A stretch of DNA of 44,173 bases from an uncultured Alistipes sp. (GCA_947364365.1 CANASP010000017.1:1-44173); one strand, 5' to 3'; shown: positions 9,118-18,651, counted from the first letter of the stretch. The notes: generated by a model not told the origin, from the sequence alone. Numbers and translations are program-made.

Positions 9118-9971
9118 CAGTCGGAAAGTTGGAATTGCTGAATGAGGGTATCGCGCCGGAGCTCCGCCGCACGCTCTTCGCGCGGCGCGGCCGAGCGGTC
9201 CGCCCGCTGCGGGGTCTGCCGCTCGTCCGAAATCGCCCGGCGGGGTACCATGTCGGTGGAGAGGCGGTCGCCGCGCGAGGGCGAAGAGGCCGTGGGATGG
9301 CTCCGCACGCGGGGTGCCGAAGACGCCTCCGGCACGCGACGCGGCGCGGCGGAAGCGGGCACGGCGGAGCCTTCCGGGGCACGCGCCGTGCTGTCGCCGC
9401 GCACGGGAGCCGTCTCGACCTCGAAACGGCTGCGCTGGCGGCGGAAGCGCCAATCCTTGAAATCCTCGTCGGCCTCGAAGCCTTCGCCGCGCGAGACGCC
9501 GCGGGCGTGGACGAACTTCGAATCGACGTTGGAGTAGATCTTGCGCGTGCGGGCGTTCCAGAAGAGCTGCTGCGTATAGAGCTTCTTGCCGTCGTGCTTC
9601 TCGACCGAGACATCGCCCTTGGCCTCCCAGACCTCCCGTTCGGGGTAATAGATGGCGTAGTTGGCCCGCAGCACGGCGTCGACGGTCGAGAGCGAGTCGT
9701 CGAGGAAGGTGGTGATCGCGATGCCGCGCCGGAACTCGCGGTAGGGTTCGCGGGCGAGCGTATACCCCTCGACCAGCGGCGTCTCGAACAGATAGGAGCG
9801 CTGCCCGTTGCGCGACATGGTGATCGAGAGGTTCTCGCTGTACTCGGTCCGCACGGTCTCGTCGGCCGACGCGTCGCGCACGGCCTCGGGCTCCGCACAG
9901 GAGAATAGCAAGATAGCACTCCCCGCGAAGGGGAGTGCTACCCGGAAGTATCTTGCGGCGAACGATCGCAT
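9117..9971 (-). CDS. lptC: LPS export protein LptC, lipoprotein with a long basic C-terminal tail
   Basis: LptC is the periplasmic link that passes lipopolysaccharide from LptBFG to LptA. The 284-residue product has a lipobox-like signal (LLFSC, Cys25) and a beta-jellyroll core at about 35-175, with YPEREVWEAKGDVSVE and FWNARTRKIYSNVDSKFV typical of Bacteroidetes LptC. Bacteroidetes versions are commonly lipoproteins. The core is followed by about 90 residues rich in Arg, Ser, Ala and Pro that look disordered and are not part of the LptC fold. The stop codon shares a base with the start of the CorC/HlyC gene downstream. Confidence 0.88.
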   Translation of the reverse strand: MRSFAARYFRVALPFAGSAILLFSCAEPEAVRDASADETVRTEYSENLSITMSRNGQRSYLFETPLVEGYTLAREPYREFRRGIAITTFLDDSLSTVDAVLRANYAIYYPEREVWEAKGDVSVEKHDGKKLYTQQLFWNARTRKIYSNVDSKFVHARGVSRGEGFEADEDFKDWRFRRQRSRFEVETAPVRGDSTARAPEGSAVPASAAPRRVPEASSAPRVRSHPTASSPSRGDRLSTDMVPRRAISDERQTPQRADRSAAPREERAAELRRDTLIQQFQLSD

Positions 9972-10005
9972 CGAATCGGCGGACGGTTCTCTCGCAGTCA
10001 GTCGA

Positions 10006-11340
10006 TTAGCGCGGACGCACGGTGGTGGCGGTGCCGGCAGCCAGGCCGCAGGTCACCGTATAGCGGGCGCCCTCCTGCAGCTCGTTGAAGAAGCACTCCT
10101 CGTTGGAGGGGAAACGGCTGCGGAACTGGCTGAGGGCCGTGCGGGCGTGGGGCATGTACTCCGAATCCTCGGGGAGCAGCTCGACGGCCTTGGTCATCGT
10201 GTCGTAGGCGACCCAGAAGGCGGCCTGACCGGCGAAACCGCTGCAGTTGCCGGCCGAGATGCCGTAGCACTGCGCCAGGACGAAGTAGGGCACGCCGTCC
10301 TCGGGATTCAGATCGCGGGCCTGACGCGCTGCGGCAGCGGCGGCTGGCGCGTTGTTCGACGCGAGGTTGACCAGCGAGATGCGCACCAGCAGCTTCTGCT
10401 GCTCGGCGGGATCCTGCTCGGCCTCCATCGCCTCGTTGAGGTATTTCGAAGCCTTGGCGAAGTCGCCCTTGCCCTGGAACGCCTTGGCCAGGAAGAGCGC
10501 CGTCTCGGTCTGGGGCTTCACCTCGTAGTACTTCTCGGCGACCTCGAAGTAGAACTCCGACTCGCAGTTGGCGCGCGACATGAGCGACACGGCCTGTGCC
10601 AGAACGGCCTCGTCGCCGGGAGCGGCCGCCAAACGCTCGCGGAAGAGCTTCTCCAGATTCTCGCAGCTGGCCACGCCGCTCAGACCGAACGAAGCGTCGA
10701 ACTGCTTCTTGAACTCGGCGGCCTCGGGGTTCTCGGCGAAGAACGGGGTGAGACGGTCGTACTCGGCGATCACCTCGTCGGCCACGACCTCGTCGGTGTT
10801 CTTATAGTCGTCGCAGAGGTTCGAGAAGTAGGCCACGACGGTCTCGGGATCGGTGTTGTCGCCACCGGCCTCGATCGCCGCACGGAAAGCGGTGCGGATG
10901 GCCTCGCGGTTGGCGGGCAGGTAGTTGAGCACCTCGCGGGCCTTGCGGTCGAGGATGTAGGCGCTGCCGTATTTCTTGTGGTCGCCGAAGTACTGGTTAC
11001 GCAGGTCGTAGCACAGCAGCAGCGAGTCGACCAGCGCCTCCTTCTCGGCGACCGACTTGGCGCGGGCGATCTTGCTCTTGAAGAGCTTCGTACCGTTGAC
11101 GTAGATATTCATCGAAGCGCCCGGGCACTTGTCGATGAGCTCCTTGAAGTAGAACGAGCCCTGGTCGTAGGCCTTGTTGTCGCAGGCCTCCTTGAGGAAG
11201 CTGCTGTTGAGCATGTTCTGACGACGATCCTCGACCGACTCGCCCCATGCGGCATACTTCGGGTCGCTGAAATCCTGCGCGATCGCTGCGAATGCGAAAA
11301 GCGCGAATGCTGCACTGAGCAGCGACTTTACGTTTTTCAT
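10006..11340 (-). CDS. Secreted TPR-repeat protein
   Basis: A 444-residue exported protein with a signal peptide (MKNVKSLLSAAFALFAFAAIAQ). The rest is helical with tetratricopeptide-like units, most clearly between about 260 and 420 (TETALFLAKAFQGKGDFAKA, then QARDLNPEDGVPYFVLAQCY). Several Cys residues are spread through the mature part. The ATG eight codons inside the longest frame is chosen because it places Lys residues directly before the hydrophobic core. In Bacteroidetes a gene of this kind sits between an outer-membrane barrel and lptC, which suggests a scaffold role in envelope assembly. That is inference. A very good promoter lies just upstream. Confidence 0.88.
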   Translation of the reverse strand: MKNVKSLLSAAFALFAFAAIAQDFSDPKYAAWGESVEDRRQNMLNSSFLKEACDNKAYDQGSFYFKELIDKCPGASMNIYVNGTKLFKSKIARAKSVAEKEALVDSLLLCYDLRNQYFGDHKKYGSAYILDRKAREVLNYLPANREAIRTAFRAAIEAGGDNTDPETVVAYFSNLCDDYKNTDEVVADEVIAEYDRLTPFFAENPEAAEFKKQFDASFGLSGVASCENLEKLFRERLAAAPGDEAVLAQAVSLMSRANCESEFYFEVAEKYYEVKPQTETALFLAKAFQGKGDFAKASKYLNEAMEAEQDPAEQQKLLVRISLVNLASNNAPAAAAAARQARDLNPEDGVPYFVLAQCYGISAGNCSGFAGQAAFWVAYDTMTKAVELLPEDSEYMPHARTALSQFRSRFPSNEECFFNELQEGARYTVTCGLAAGTATTVRPR

Positions 11341-11389
11341 GTATTCTGTTTTTGGTTGTTTCACACCGTATAAAAAGTCATCCGACCTT

Positions 11390-11421
11390 CAAAATTACCA
11401 CGAATTTTCGCGATTCGCAAA
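11390..11421 (-). promoter_or_regulatory. Bacteroidetes promoter for the TPR protein
   Basis: On the minus strand: TTTG, 20-bp spacer, TAATTTTG, an exact fit to the Bacteroidetes -33/-7 consensus. The start codon is about 50 bp further on. It gives the TPR-lptC-CorC segment its own promoter inside the larger series. Confidence 0.8.
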
Positions 11422-11433
11422 TTTTCGGGAGCC

Positions 11434-12807
11434 TTAATCGTATTTCGGACGCATGAACCAGTATTCGAGGTTCTCGTTGCCGGCGAAGAGCGAGAAGCCC
11501 ACGGCGAACTTGAAATACTGCTGGCGCACCAGGCCGATACGCTCCGAGACATTGTAGCCGCGACGGCCGTATTCGAAGCCGACGTCGATGCCCGAGACGG
11601 CCCACAGCTTGACGGGGACACCCACGCCGCAGGTCACGGCGAACTGCGAGAGACGCTGGCCGCCGAAGGTCTGGTTGTAGTCGCCGTAGCGCACGCCGGC
11701 GCGATAGGCCATGCGCTTGAGGAAGTGGCGCACGTCGGAGCGGTTGGGCACGATTTCGACGCCCGCCTTGATCGTGTGGGTGTCGGTGTAGGCCACCTCG
11801 AAGGGCTCGACGCCGACGGCCGTGACGCCCGTGAACTCGGTGAGCGCGTTGCGGCTCCCCCACCCCTGGTAGACGTAGTCGATCCCCACGGTCCACCGCG
11901 AGGTCTGGTAGAAGAAGCCGGCCTGCAACTGCCGCGGAAGACAGAGGTCGAGGTGGGCCGTGTCGCCCTTGATCTGCGACGAGAAGCTGTCGTTGCCCGT
12001 GATCGTCTTGGTGACCGTGGGCCGCAGGTCGCCGCCGAAGTCGTAGGCGGCGCCGAAGGTGAGGATCCGGCGCTGGGTCTTGACGAGGTTCCACTGGATG
12101 CCCACCTGCCCCTTGACCGACGAAACGCTGTAGTTGTCGGTACCGGTGAGCGTCAGGAAGGTGCCGTCGCCGACGGTCGAGGTGGGAGCCATGGCGAAGC
12201 TGCGGTCGATGTCGCCCCAGTAGTACTGGAGCGCGACGCCGACCGAGAAGTTCTTGAAGGGTTCCCAGCCCACGCCCAGCTTGACCTCGGTGATGTCGCC
12301 CTCGCCGGCATAGGAGTAGCCCACGCGGCCGACGTTGCCCCATACGGGATCCGACGCATCGAAGGCGTGCTCGCCGCGGATGCGGTAGCCCGTCGAGCTG
12401 TAGGGGGTGAGGCTGAAGCCCAGGCCCAGTTTCCGGGCCAGCGGCATCTGGAAGGCGATATCGTGGAAGTTGAAGGTGTTGTAGGCCGTGGACTTGGAGA
12501 CGCCGTCGAGATGCTGGGCGTTGTAGTAGTTCTGCCCTTCGAGCCCGAAGCTGAACAGAAAGGTCTTCTGCGGCGCCACGCTGTAGGCGGCCGGATTGAG
12601 CAGGTTGACCGCACCGCTGCTGCGCATGGCGACGCCGATGCCGCCCATCGAGCGCATGGGGAGCGTTCCGGGGGTGTTCAATTCGCCGATGCCGTACATC
12701 GTGTAGGGCGAGAAGGCGTTGATGCTGCTCGTCTGGGCAAGGGCCGCTACGGGGAACAGCATCGCCGCCGCAACGAAAAGGTCAATGAGGGGTTTCTTCA
12801 CTCGCAT
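11434..12807 (-). CDS. Outer-membrane beta-barrel protein (FadL/PorV-like)
   Basis: A 457-residue protein with a signal peptide (MRVKKPLIDLFVAAAMLFPVAALAQ). The mature part alternates polar and aromatic residues like a transmembrane beta-barrel, with many strands such as GVGWEPFKNFSVGVALQYYW and a final strand FSLFAGNENLEYWFMRPKYD. The opening SPYTMYGIGELNTPGT and MGGIGVAMRSSGAVNLLNPA resembles FadL/PorV-type barrels that open near the N-terminus. Cargo is unknown. The start lies inside the last 26 bases of coaX, so translation is probably coupled. It is upstream of the TPR protein and lptC, a gene order kept in Bacteroidetes. Confidence 0.87.
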   Translation of the reverse strand: MRVKKPLIDLFVAAAMLFPVAALAQTSSINAFSPYTMYGIGELNTPGTLPMRSMGGIGVAMRSSGAVNLLNPAAYSVAPQKTFLFSFGLEGQNYYNAQHLDGVSKSTAYNTFNFHDIAFQMPLARKLGLGFSLTPYSSTGYRIRGEHAFDASDPVWGNVGRVGYSYAGEGDITEVKLGVGWEPFKNFSVGVALQYYWGDIDRSFAMAPTSTVGDGTFLTLTGTDNYSVSSVKGQVGIQWNLVKTQRRILTFGAAYDFGGDLRPTVTKTITGNDSFSSQIKGDTAHLDLCLPRQLQAGFFYQTSRWTVGIDYVYQGWGSRNALTEFTGVTAVGVEPFEVAYTDTHTIKAGVEIVPNRSDVRHFLKRMAYRAGVRYGDYNQTFGGQRLSQFAVTCGVGVPVKLWAVSGIDVGFEYGRRGYNVSERIGLVRQQYFKFAVGFSLFAGNENLEYWFMRPKYD

Positions 12808-13525
12808 CGTACTCGTCTAAAATTCGATCCAGTCCGAGCAGGACCAGATTACAATCTGCAAATATCGTATTTTTAATTCGTTTCGCAAAGTATTTCGCGT
12901 CTCCGCCCGTAAAAATTACGCACAGATCGCCCCACCGGGCTTCGAGGCGGGCGATATAGCCCTCCGTCTCGAACTGCATCGAATTCATCACCCCGCAGCG
13001 CACCGCCTCCTCGGTCGTGCGGGCCGTGAGGCACTCCCCGTCGCAGGGCGCGCAGAGCGGCAGGCGGGCCGTGTGGTCGTGCAGCGCCTTGAAACGCAGC
13101 GCCAGACCGGGCGAGATGCAGCCGCCGCGGAAGGTGCCGTCGGCCGTCACCAGATCGAACGTCGCGGCGGTGCCGAAATCGACGACCAGCACGTTGCGCC
13201 CGGGGCGGAGCGCGGCGGCGCCGACGGCGGCAGCCAGGCGGTCGCGCCCGAGCGTCGCGGGCGAGAGGTAGGCGTTGCGGAGCGGCACGGGGGTGGCCGC
13301 AGTGAACTCGACCACGCGCGAAAACCGCCCGCGGAGCGCCCGGACGAGGTCGGAAACCCCGCCCCGCGACGACGAGACGATGGCGGCGTCGACCGGCCAC
13401 GGCGCGCAGAGGTTCAGCAGCGCCTCCGCGTCGGGCTCGGGCACGCAGCATGCGGCCCTCACGGAGCCGTGCTCCATGACCGCCGCCTTGCAACGCGTGT
13501 TGCCGATGTCTACGACCAGATTCAA
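12782..13525 (-). CDS. coaX: Type III pantothenate kinase CoaX
   Basis: CoaX phosphorylates pantothenate in the first step of coenzyme A synthesis and belongs to the ASKHA fold. The 247-residue length is normal. Motifs seen are the phosphate loop VVDIGNTRCKAAV (3-15), VVDFGTAATFDLV (about 114-126), GGCISPGLALR, and FTGGDAKYF near the C-terminus. The start is a TTG: the codons that follow encode the conserved DIGNT loop and no ATG is available nearby. The TTG overlaps the mfd stop (TTGA), consistent with translational coupling. Confidence 0.94.
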   Translation of the reverse strand: MNLVVDIGNTRCKAAVMEHGSVRAACCVPEPDAEALLNLCAPWPVDAAIVSSSRGGVSDLVRALRGRFSRVVEFTAATPVPLRNAYLSPATLGRDRLAAAVGAAALRPGRNVLVVDFGTAATFDLVTADGTFRGGCISPGLALRFKALHDHTARLPLCAPCDGECLTARTTEEAVRCGVMNSMQFETEGYIARLEARWGDLCVIFTGGDAKYFAKRIKNTIFADCNLVLLGLDRILDEYDASEETPH

Positions 13526-16500
13526 AGTTCGCGAAGGGTTTTGTAGGCCTGCTCGATGTCCGCAATTTTTCTAACGGTCATCGCCAGCCGATTATTGTGC
13601 TGCTTGAGGACGAATCGCTCGGGATGGCGCGTGACGCGGCGCAGCAGCTCCATGAAGGTCTCGGTCTTGTAGAAGGGCGAGTTCTCCTCGCCGACGAAGT
13701 GGACGATCATCAGGCCGTTCTTGACCTTGACGCGCTCCATGCCCAGGCGGATCGCCTCCCAGCGCAGACGCACGACGTCGAGCAGCTCGCGCACGGGACG
13801 GGGCAGCGGGCCGAAGCGGTCCTCGAGGCGCGCGGCGAAGGCACGGAGCGCCTCCTCGTCCTTGACCGAGTCGAGCTCGCGGTAGAGCTTCAGACGCTCG
13901 GCCTGCTGGCTGACGTAGGTGTCGGGCAGCCCGGCCTCGACCTCGATGTCGATGTGGGCGTCGTCGAGATAGCCCATGCGCCCCACGACGGCCTGTTCGC
14001 GGGCGTCGAGCCCCGGGACCTCCAACCCCTCGGCACGCAGCTCGGCGATCGCCTCGTTAAGGATCTTCTGGTAGGTCTCGAAACCGATGTCGGCGACGAA
14101 GCCGCTCTGCTCGGCGCCCAGCAGGTTGCCCGCGCCGCGGATGTCGAGGTCCTGCATGGCGATGTTGAAGCCCGAACCCAGGTCCGAGAACTCCTCGATG
14201 GCCCGCAGGCGCCGCCGCGCGTCGGACGAGAGCAGCTCGTCGGGCGGCGAGAGGAGGTAGCAGTAGGCCTTGCGGTCGGAACGGCCCACGCGGCCGCGCA
14301 GCTGGTGCAGGTCGCTCAGGCCGAAGCAGTGGGCGTTGTTGACCAGGATCGTGTTGGCGTTGGGGATGTCGATGCCGTTCTCGACGATCGTGGTCGAGAG
14401 CAGCACGTCGAACTCGCCGTAGATGAAGTCCATGACCAGCCGCTCGAGCTCCTCGGGGGGCATCTTGCCGTGGCCGGCCGCCACGCGCGCCTTGGGGCAG
14501 ACGCGGGCGATCAGCCCCTGCAACGTCTGGAGATCCTCGACGCGGTTGTGGACGAAGTAGACCTGTCCGCCGCGCGCGAGCTCGGCCTCGATGGCGTCGC
14601 GGACGATCTCCTCCGAGAAGACGTGCGTCTCGGTGAGGATGGGCTGGCGGTTGGGCGGCGGCGTGGAGATGATCGACAGGTCGCGCGAACCCATGAGCGA
14701 GAACTGCAACGTGCGCGGAATGGGGGTGGCCGAGAGGGTGAGCGTGTCGACGGCGACGCTCAGCTGCGTGAGCTTCTCCTTGGCCGCCACGCCGAACTTG
14801 TGCTCTTCGTCGATCACGAGCAGCCCCAGGTCGCGGAAGCGCACCTGCTTGCCCAGAATCTTGTGGGTGCCGATGAGGATGTCGATGCGCCCGGCGGCGA
14901 GCTCCTCGCAGATGCGGCGGGTCTCCTTGGCCGTCTTGGTGCGGCTGAGGTACTCGATGCGCACCGGGAAGTCGCGCAGGCGCTCGGAGAAGGAGCGGTA
15001 GTGTTGCAGCGCGAGGATGGTCGTGGGGACCAGCACCGCCACCTGCTTGCCGTCGGTGGCAGCCTTGAAGGCGGCGCGGATGGCCACCTCGGTCTTGCCG
15101 AACCCCACGTCGCCGCAGACCAGCCGATCCATCGGCTGGTCCGACTCCATGTCCTTCTTCACCGCGGCGACGGTAGCCTGCTGGTCGGGGGTGTCCTCCC
15201 AGCGGAACGACGCCTCGAACTCGTGTTGGAGGTAGCTGTCGGGCGAGAAGGCGAACCCCTTCGACGCCTTGCGGCGGGCGTAGAGGGCGATCAGCTCGCG
15301 CGAAATGTCCTTGACGGCCTTCTTGGCCGCGGTCTTGAGCTTCTGCCAGGCCCCCGTGCCCAGCTTGTAGACCTTCGGCGGCGCGCCGTCGCCCGACTTG
15401 TAGCGGGCGATGCGGTGGAGCGAGTGGACGTTGACGAACAGCACGTCGCCGTCCTTGTATACCAGCTTGATCGCCTCGTGGGTACGCGCCCCCTCGGTGA
15501 TCTTGACCAGCCCGTCGAAACGGCCGACGCCGTGGTCGATGTGCACCACGTAGTCGCCCGGGCGCAGCTGGTTGAGCTCGGCGACGGTCATCTGCTCGTC
15601 GCGCCGGATCTCGCCGTTGAGGCGGTAGCGCTGGTAGCGGTCGAAGAGCTGATGATCGGTGTAGAGACACACCTTCAGGTCGTCGTCGACGAACCCCTCG
15701 TGGAGCGTGAGCGACAGCGGGCGCACGACGGCGCGGCCGCGGCCGATCTGGTGGAAGATGTTTTCGAGGCGCTCGATCTGCACCTTGTTGCGCGAGAGGA
15801 TGTAGGTGGCGTAGCCGCGCATCTCGTTGCGGATCATCTCGTCGGCCAGCAGCTCGAAATTCTTGTTGAAGCTGGGCTGGGGCGCCGTCGAGAAGAGCAC
15901 CTCGGCCGAGGCGGGACGCTCGGCGAGGTTGTCGCGCAGGAGCAGCAGCCGGCACGGCGCGAGGTCGGTCGCCAGACCGTTGCGCGAGGTCATCAGCGCG
16001 TCGATGGCCGTCGGATCCTCCATGTCGGCGACCGTCTTGCGGCGCACGTCGTTGACGCGGCGCAGGGCGTAATCGGCGTCGTAGAACCACCACGCGGCGT
16101 CGGGCCCGGCGAAGCGGGCCAGCGAGACGCGCTCCGGCGCCGCGGCGGAGCAGGCAGGATCCTCGCCCGAGGGCCGGCCGCGGCGGACCATGTCGGGGAT
16201 GATCTCCACGCTCGCGGGGCGGTCCGACGAGAGCTGGCTGGAGATCTCGAAGCGGCGGATCGAGTCGACCTCGTCGCCGAAGAAGTCGATGCGGAAGGGC
16301 TTGCTCTCGGAGTAGGAGAAGACGTCGACGATGCCGCCGCGACGCGAGTACTGTCCGGGCTCGTAGACGAAGTCGACGCGCTCGAAACCGGCGTCGACGA
16401 GCGACTCGACCAGCAGGTCGATCGAAATGCGGTCGCCGACGCGCACCGCGATCGTGTCGCGCCGGAGCGCCTCGGCGTCGGCGACCCGCTCGGAGAGCGC

Positions 16501-16890
16501 CTCGGGATAGGTGCAGACCACCAGATAGCCCTCGCCCGCGAAACCGCGCAGGGCGTTCAGGGCGGCGGTGCGCTGTACGACCCCCTGGGGATCCTCGGCG
16601 CCGTAGGCCGGCGAGCGTTTGTAGGCCGAGGGGAAAAAGAGCACGCGCTCCTCGTCGAGCAGCTCGTAGAAGTCGTTGGCCAGGTAGGCCGCGGCGTCGC
16701 GGTCCTCGGCGACGAACAGGTGGACGCCGCCCCGGCGGGCGATCGCGGCGGCGGCATAGAACGGCAGCGCCCCGCCGACCAGCTCGCGGAGATGGACGGT
16801 GGGCGTATGGGCGTCGTAGGCGCGGCAGAGGGCGTCGAGCGGTTTCGACCCGGCGGCCGCGCGCGCCAGCTGTTCACGGGCGGAGGACAC
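13522..16890 (-). CDS. mfd: Transcription-repair coupling factor Mfd
   Basis: Mfd removes RNA polymerase stalled at DNA lesions and recruits UvrA. The 1122-residue product has the complete layout. The UvrB-like N-terminal domains are at about 1-330 (YEPGQYSRRGGIVDVFSYSE). The RNA-polymerase interaction domain is at about 440-510 (LRPGDYVVHIDHGVGRFDGL). The translocase lobes have Walker A GDVGFGKTE and the DEEH box VIDEEHKFGV, then the TRG region and the C-terminal UvrA-masking domain. A GTG start, one base after the RNase E/G stop, is the only plausible start. Neighbours on both sides are tightly packed. Confidence 0.97.
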   Translation of the reverse strand: MSSAREQLARAAAGSKPLDALCRAYDAHTPTVHLRELVGGALPFYAAAAIARRGGVHLFVAEDRDAAAYLANDFYELLDEERVLFFPSAYKRSPAYGAEDPQGVVQRTAALNALRGFAGEGYLVVCTYPEALSERVADAEALRRDTIAVRVGDRISIDLLVESLVDAGFERVDFVYEPGQYSRRGGIVDVFSYSESKPFRIDFFGDEVDSIRRFEISSQLSSDRPASVEIIPDMVRRGRPSGEDPACSAAAPERVSLARFAGPDAAWWFYDADYALRRVNDVRRKTVADMEDPTAIDALMTSRNGLATDLAPCRLLLLRDNLAERPASAEVLFSTAPQPSFNKNFELLADEMIRNEMRGYATYILSRNKVQIERLENIFHQIGRGRAVVRPLSLTLHEGFVDDDLKVCLYTDHQLFDRYQRYRLNGEIRRDEQMTVAELNQLRPGDYVVHIDHGVGRFDGLVKITEGARTHEAIKLVYKDGDVLFVNVHSLHRIARYKSGDGAPPKVYKLGTGAWQKLKTAAKKAVKDISRELIALYARRKASKGFAFSPDSYLQHEFEASFRWEDTPDQQATVAAVKKDMESDQPMDRLVCGDVGFGKTEVAIRAAFKAATDGKQVAVLVPTTILALQHYRSFSERLRDFPVRIEYLSRTKTAKETRRICEELAAGRIDILIGTHKILGKQVRFRDLGLLVIDEEHKFGVAAKEKLTQLSVAVDTLTLSATPIPRTLQFSLMGSRDLSIISTPPPNRQPILTETHVFSEEIVRDAIEAELARGGQVYFVHNRVEDLQTLQGLIARVCPKARVAAGHGKMPPEELERLVMDFIYGEFDVLLSTTIVENGIDIPNANTILVNNAHCFGLSDLHQLRGRVGRSDRKAYCYLLSPPDELLSSDARRRLRAIEEFSDLGSGFNIAMQDLDIRGAGNLLGAEQSGFVADIGFETYQKILNEAIAELRAEGLEVPGLDAREQAVVGRMGYLDDAHIDIEVEAGLPDTYVSQQAERLKLYRELDSVKDEEALRAFAARLEDRFGPLPRPVRELLDVVRLRWEAIRLGMERVKVKNGLMIVHFVGEENSPFYKTETFMELLRRVTRHPERFVLKQHNNRLAMTVRKIADIEQAYKTLREL

Positions 16891-16891
16891 G

Positions 16892-18445
16892 TCAGCTCTT
16901 CTTGATCAGGTCGTTGTCCTTCTTGTCGTGGTAGTGGACCTCGATGATGCCGGTGCTCTGGTCCTCGGCGATGCGCAGCCGGACCTTGTATTTCCACTCC
17001 CAGCGACGGCGCAGCGAGAAGAGCCCCTTCTTGAGGTAGGAGGCGACGTAGGGGCTCACGACCAGCTTGATGAACTTGTGGCCGCGGTCCTGCGTGAGGA
17101 ACGAGATCTGGTTCTCGATCTTCTTCTCGAGCAGCACCGTGGGCTCGACCTTGCCCGAGCCGTGGCACGTGGGGCAGACGTCCGAGACGTTCTCCACGGC
17201 GACGGGGCGCACGCGCTGGCGCGTGATCTGCATCAGGCCGAACTTCGTCAGCGGCAGCACCGTGTGCTTGGCCTTGTCGGTGGCCATCAGGCGGACCATC
17301 TCGTCGTAGAGCGCCTGGCGGTTCTGCGCCTTGTGCAGGTCGATGAAGTCGATGATGACGATGCCTCCCAGGTCGCGCAGGCGCAGCTGGCGGGCGATCT
17401 CGGCCGCGGCGGCGAGGTTGACGTCCATGGCGGTCTGCTCCTGGTTGTCCTCGGCCTTGGTGCGGTTGCCCGAGTTGACGTCGATGACGTTCATCGCCTC
17501 CGTGCGCTCGATGATCAGGTAGGCGCCGCGGCGCAGCGAGACATACTTGGCGAAGAGCGACTTGATCTGCTTCGAGATGTCGAAGTTGTCGAAGATGGGC
17601 ACGGTGCCCTTGTAGAGCTTGACGATCTTCTCGCGGCCGGGATCGATCTGGCGGATGTAGCCGCGGATCTCCTCGAACATCGCCTCGTCGTCGACGACGA
17701 TCTGCGAGAACGAGTCGCTCAGCGTGTCGCGGATGATCGTGTTGGCACGGCTCATCTCGCTCATGATCTGGGCCGGGGCCGTGTTCTTGCGCACGGCGGC
17801 CATGGTCTTGCGCCAGCGGTCGATCTGCGACTGGATGTCGTGCTCGATGTCCTCGTCCTTGGCCTCCATGGCGGCCGTGCGGATGATGACGCCGAAGTTG
17901 GGCGGGAGCACCGAGGCGGCGATGCGCTTCAGCCGCTTCTTCTCCTCGGCCGAACGGATCTTCTGCGAGAGGAAGACCTTCGAGGTGAAGGGCACGAGGA
18001 CCACGTTGCGGCCCGCGAGCGAGATGTCGGCCGTCAGACGGGGCCCCTTGGTCGAGATGGCCTCCTTGGCGATCTGGACCATGACGGTCTGCCCCACCTG
18101 GAGGAAATCGCCGATCTTGCCGTTCTTGTCGATGGCGGGCTCCAGCTTGATGTTCTCGACGCGCAGGCCGCGCTTGCCGGGCTGCTGCGACGACATGACC
18201 TTCTGCAACGAGGGGAACTGGGGCCCCAGGTCGAGGTAGTGGATGAAGGCGTCCTTCTCGTGACCGATGTTGACGAAGGCGGCGTTCAGACCGGGCATGA
18301 TCTTGCGGACCTTGCCCAGGTAGATATCCCCCACGGCGAAACCCGAGCGGCTCTGCTCCTTGTTGAGCTCGACGAGCACCTTGTCCTCGCACAGGGCGAT
18401 GGAGATCTCGGTGGGGTTGACGTTGATGATTAACTCTTTGTTCAT
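16892..18445 (-). CDS. rng: Ribonuclease E/G
   Basis: An endoribonuclease of the RNase G/E family, 517 residues, acting in rRNA maturation and mRNA decay. An S1-type RNA-binding domain is at about 35-130 (VGDIYLGKVRKIMPGLNAAFVN). The RNase-H-like and catalytic domain has DFIDLHKAQNRQAL; the metal ligands are expected at Asp residues in VIDVNSGNRT and IIDFIDL. The Zn-link motif is CPTCHGSG. A GTG five codons upstream is possible, but the ATG giving MNKELIINVNPTEISIAL matches the family. It is followed after one base by mfd. The 266-bp leader on its 5' side has no gene. Confidence 0.95.
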   Translation of the reverse strand: MNKELIINVNPTEISIALCEDKVLVELNKEQSRSGFAVGDIYLGKVRKIMPGLNAAFVNIGHEKDAFIHYLDLGPQFPSLQKVMSSQQPGKRGLRVENIKLEPAIDKNGKIGDFLQVGQTVMVQIAKEAISTKGPRLTADISLAGRNVVLVPFTSKVFLSQKIRSAEEKKRLKRIAASVLPPNFGVIIRTAAMEAKDEDIEHDIQSQIDRWRKTMAAVRKNTAPAQIMSEMSRANTIIRDTLSDSFSQIVVDDEAMFEEIRGYIRQIDPGREKIVKLYKGTVPIFDNFDISKQIKSLFAKYVSLRRGAYLIIERTEAMNVIDVNSGNRTKAEDNQEQTAMDVNLAAAAEIARQLRLRDLGGIVIIDFIDLHKAQNRQALYDEMVRLMATDKAKHTVLPLTKFGLMQITRQRVRPVAVENVSDVCPTCHGSGKVEPTVLLEKKIENQISFLTQDRGHKFIKLVVSPYVASYLKKGLFSLRRRWEWKYKVRLRIAEDQSTGIIEVHYHDKKDNDLIKKS

Positions 18446-18651
18446 TATCGTGGGACGCACGCCGGCGTGCCGGGTGCGGTTGGCTTGTGGTTAGGGCCGT
18501 CTGTTGGCGTGGAGTGGCGGCGAACTCCAATGGATGGACCGCACGGCGCCGGCATGCGGCCGGGATGCGGCGTATGCGGTCGGAAGGGGCGGCGGAAAAG
18601 GGCCTCGCGAGGCCCGGCGGAGCCGTCGGGCGACCGCAGGATTTTAAATAG

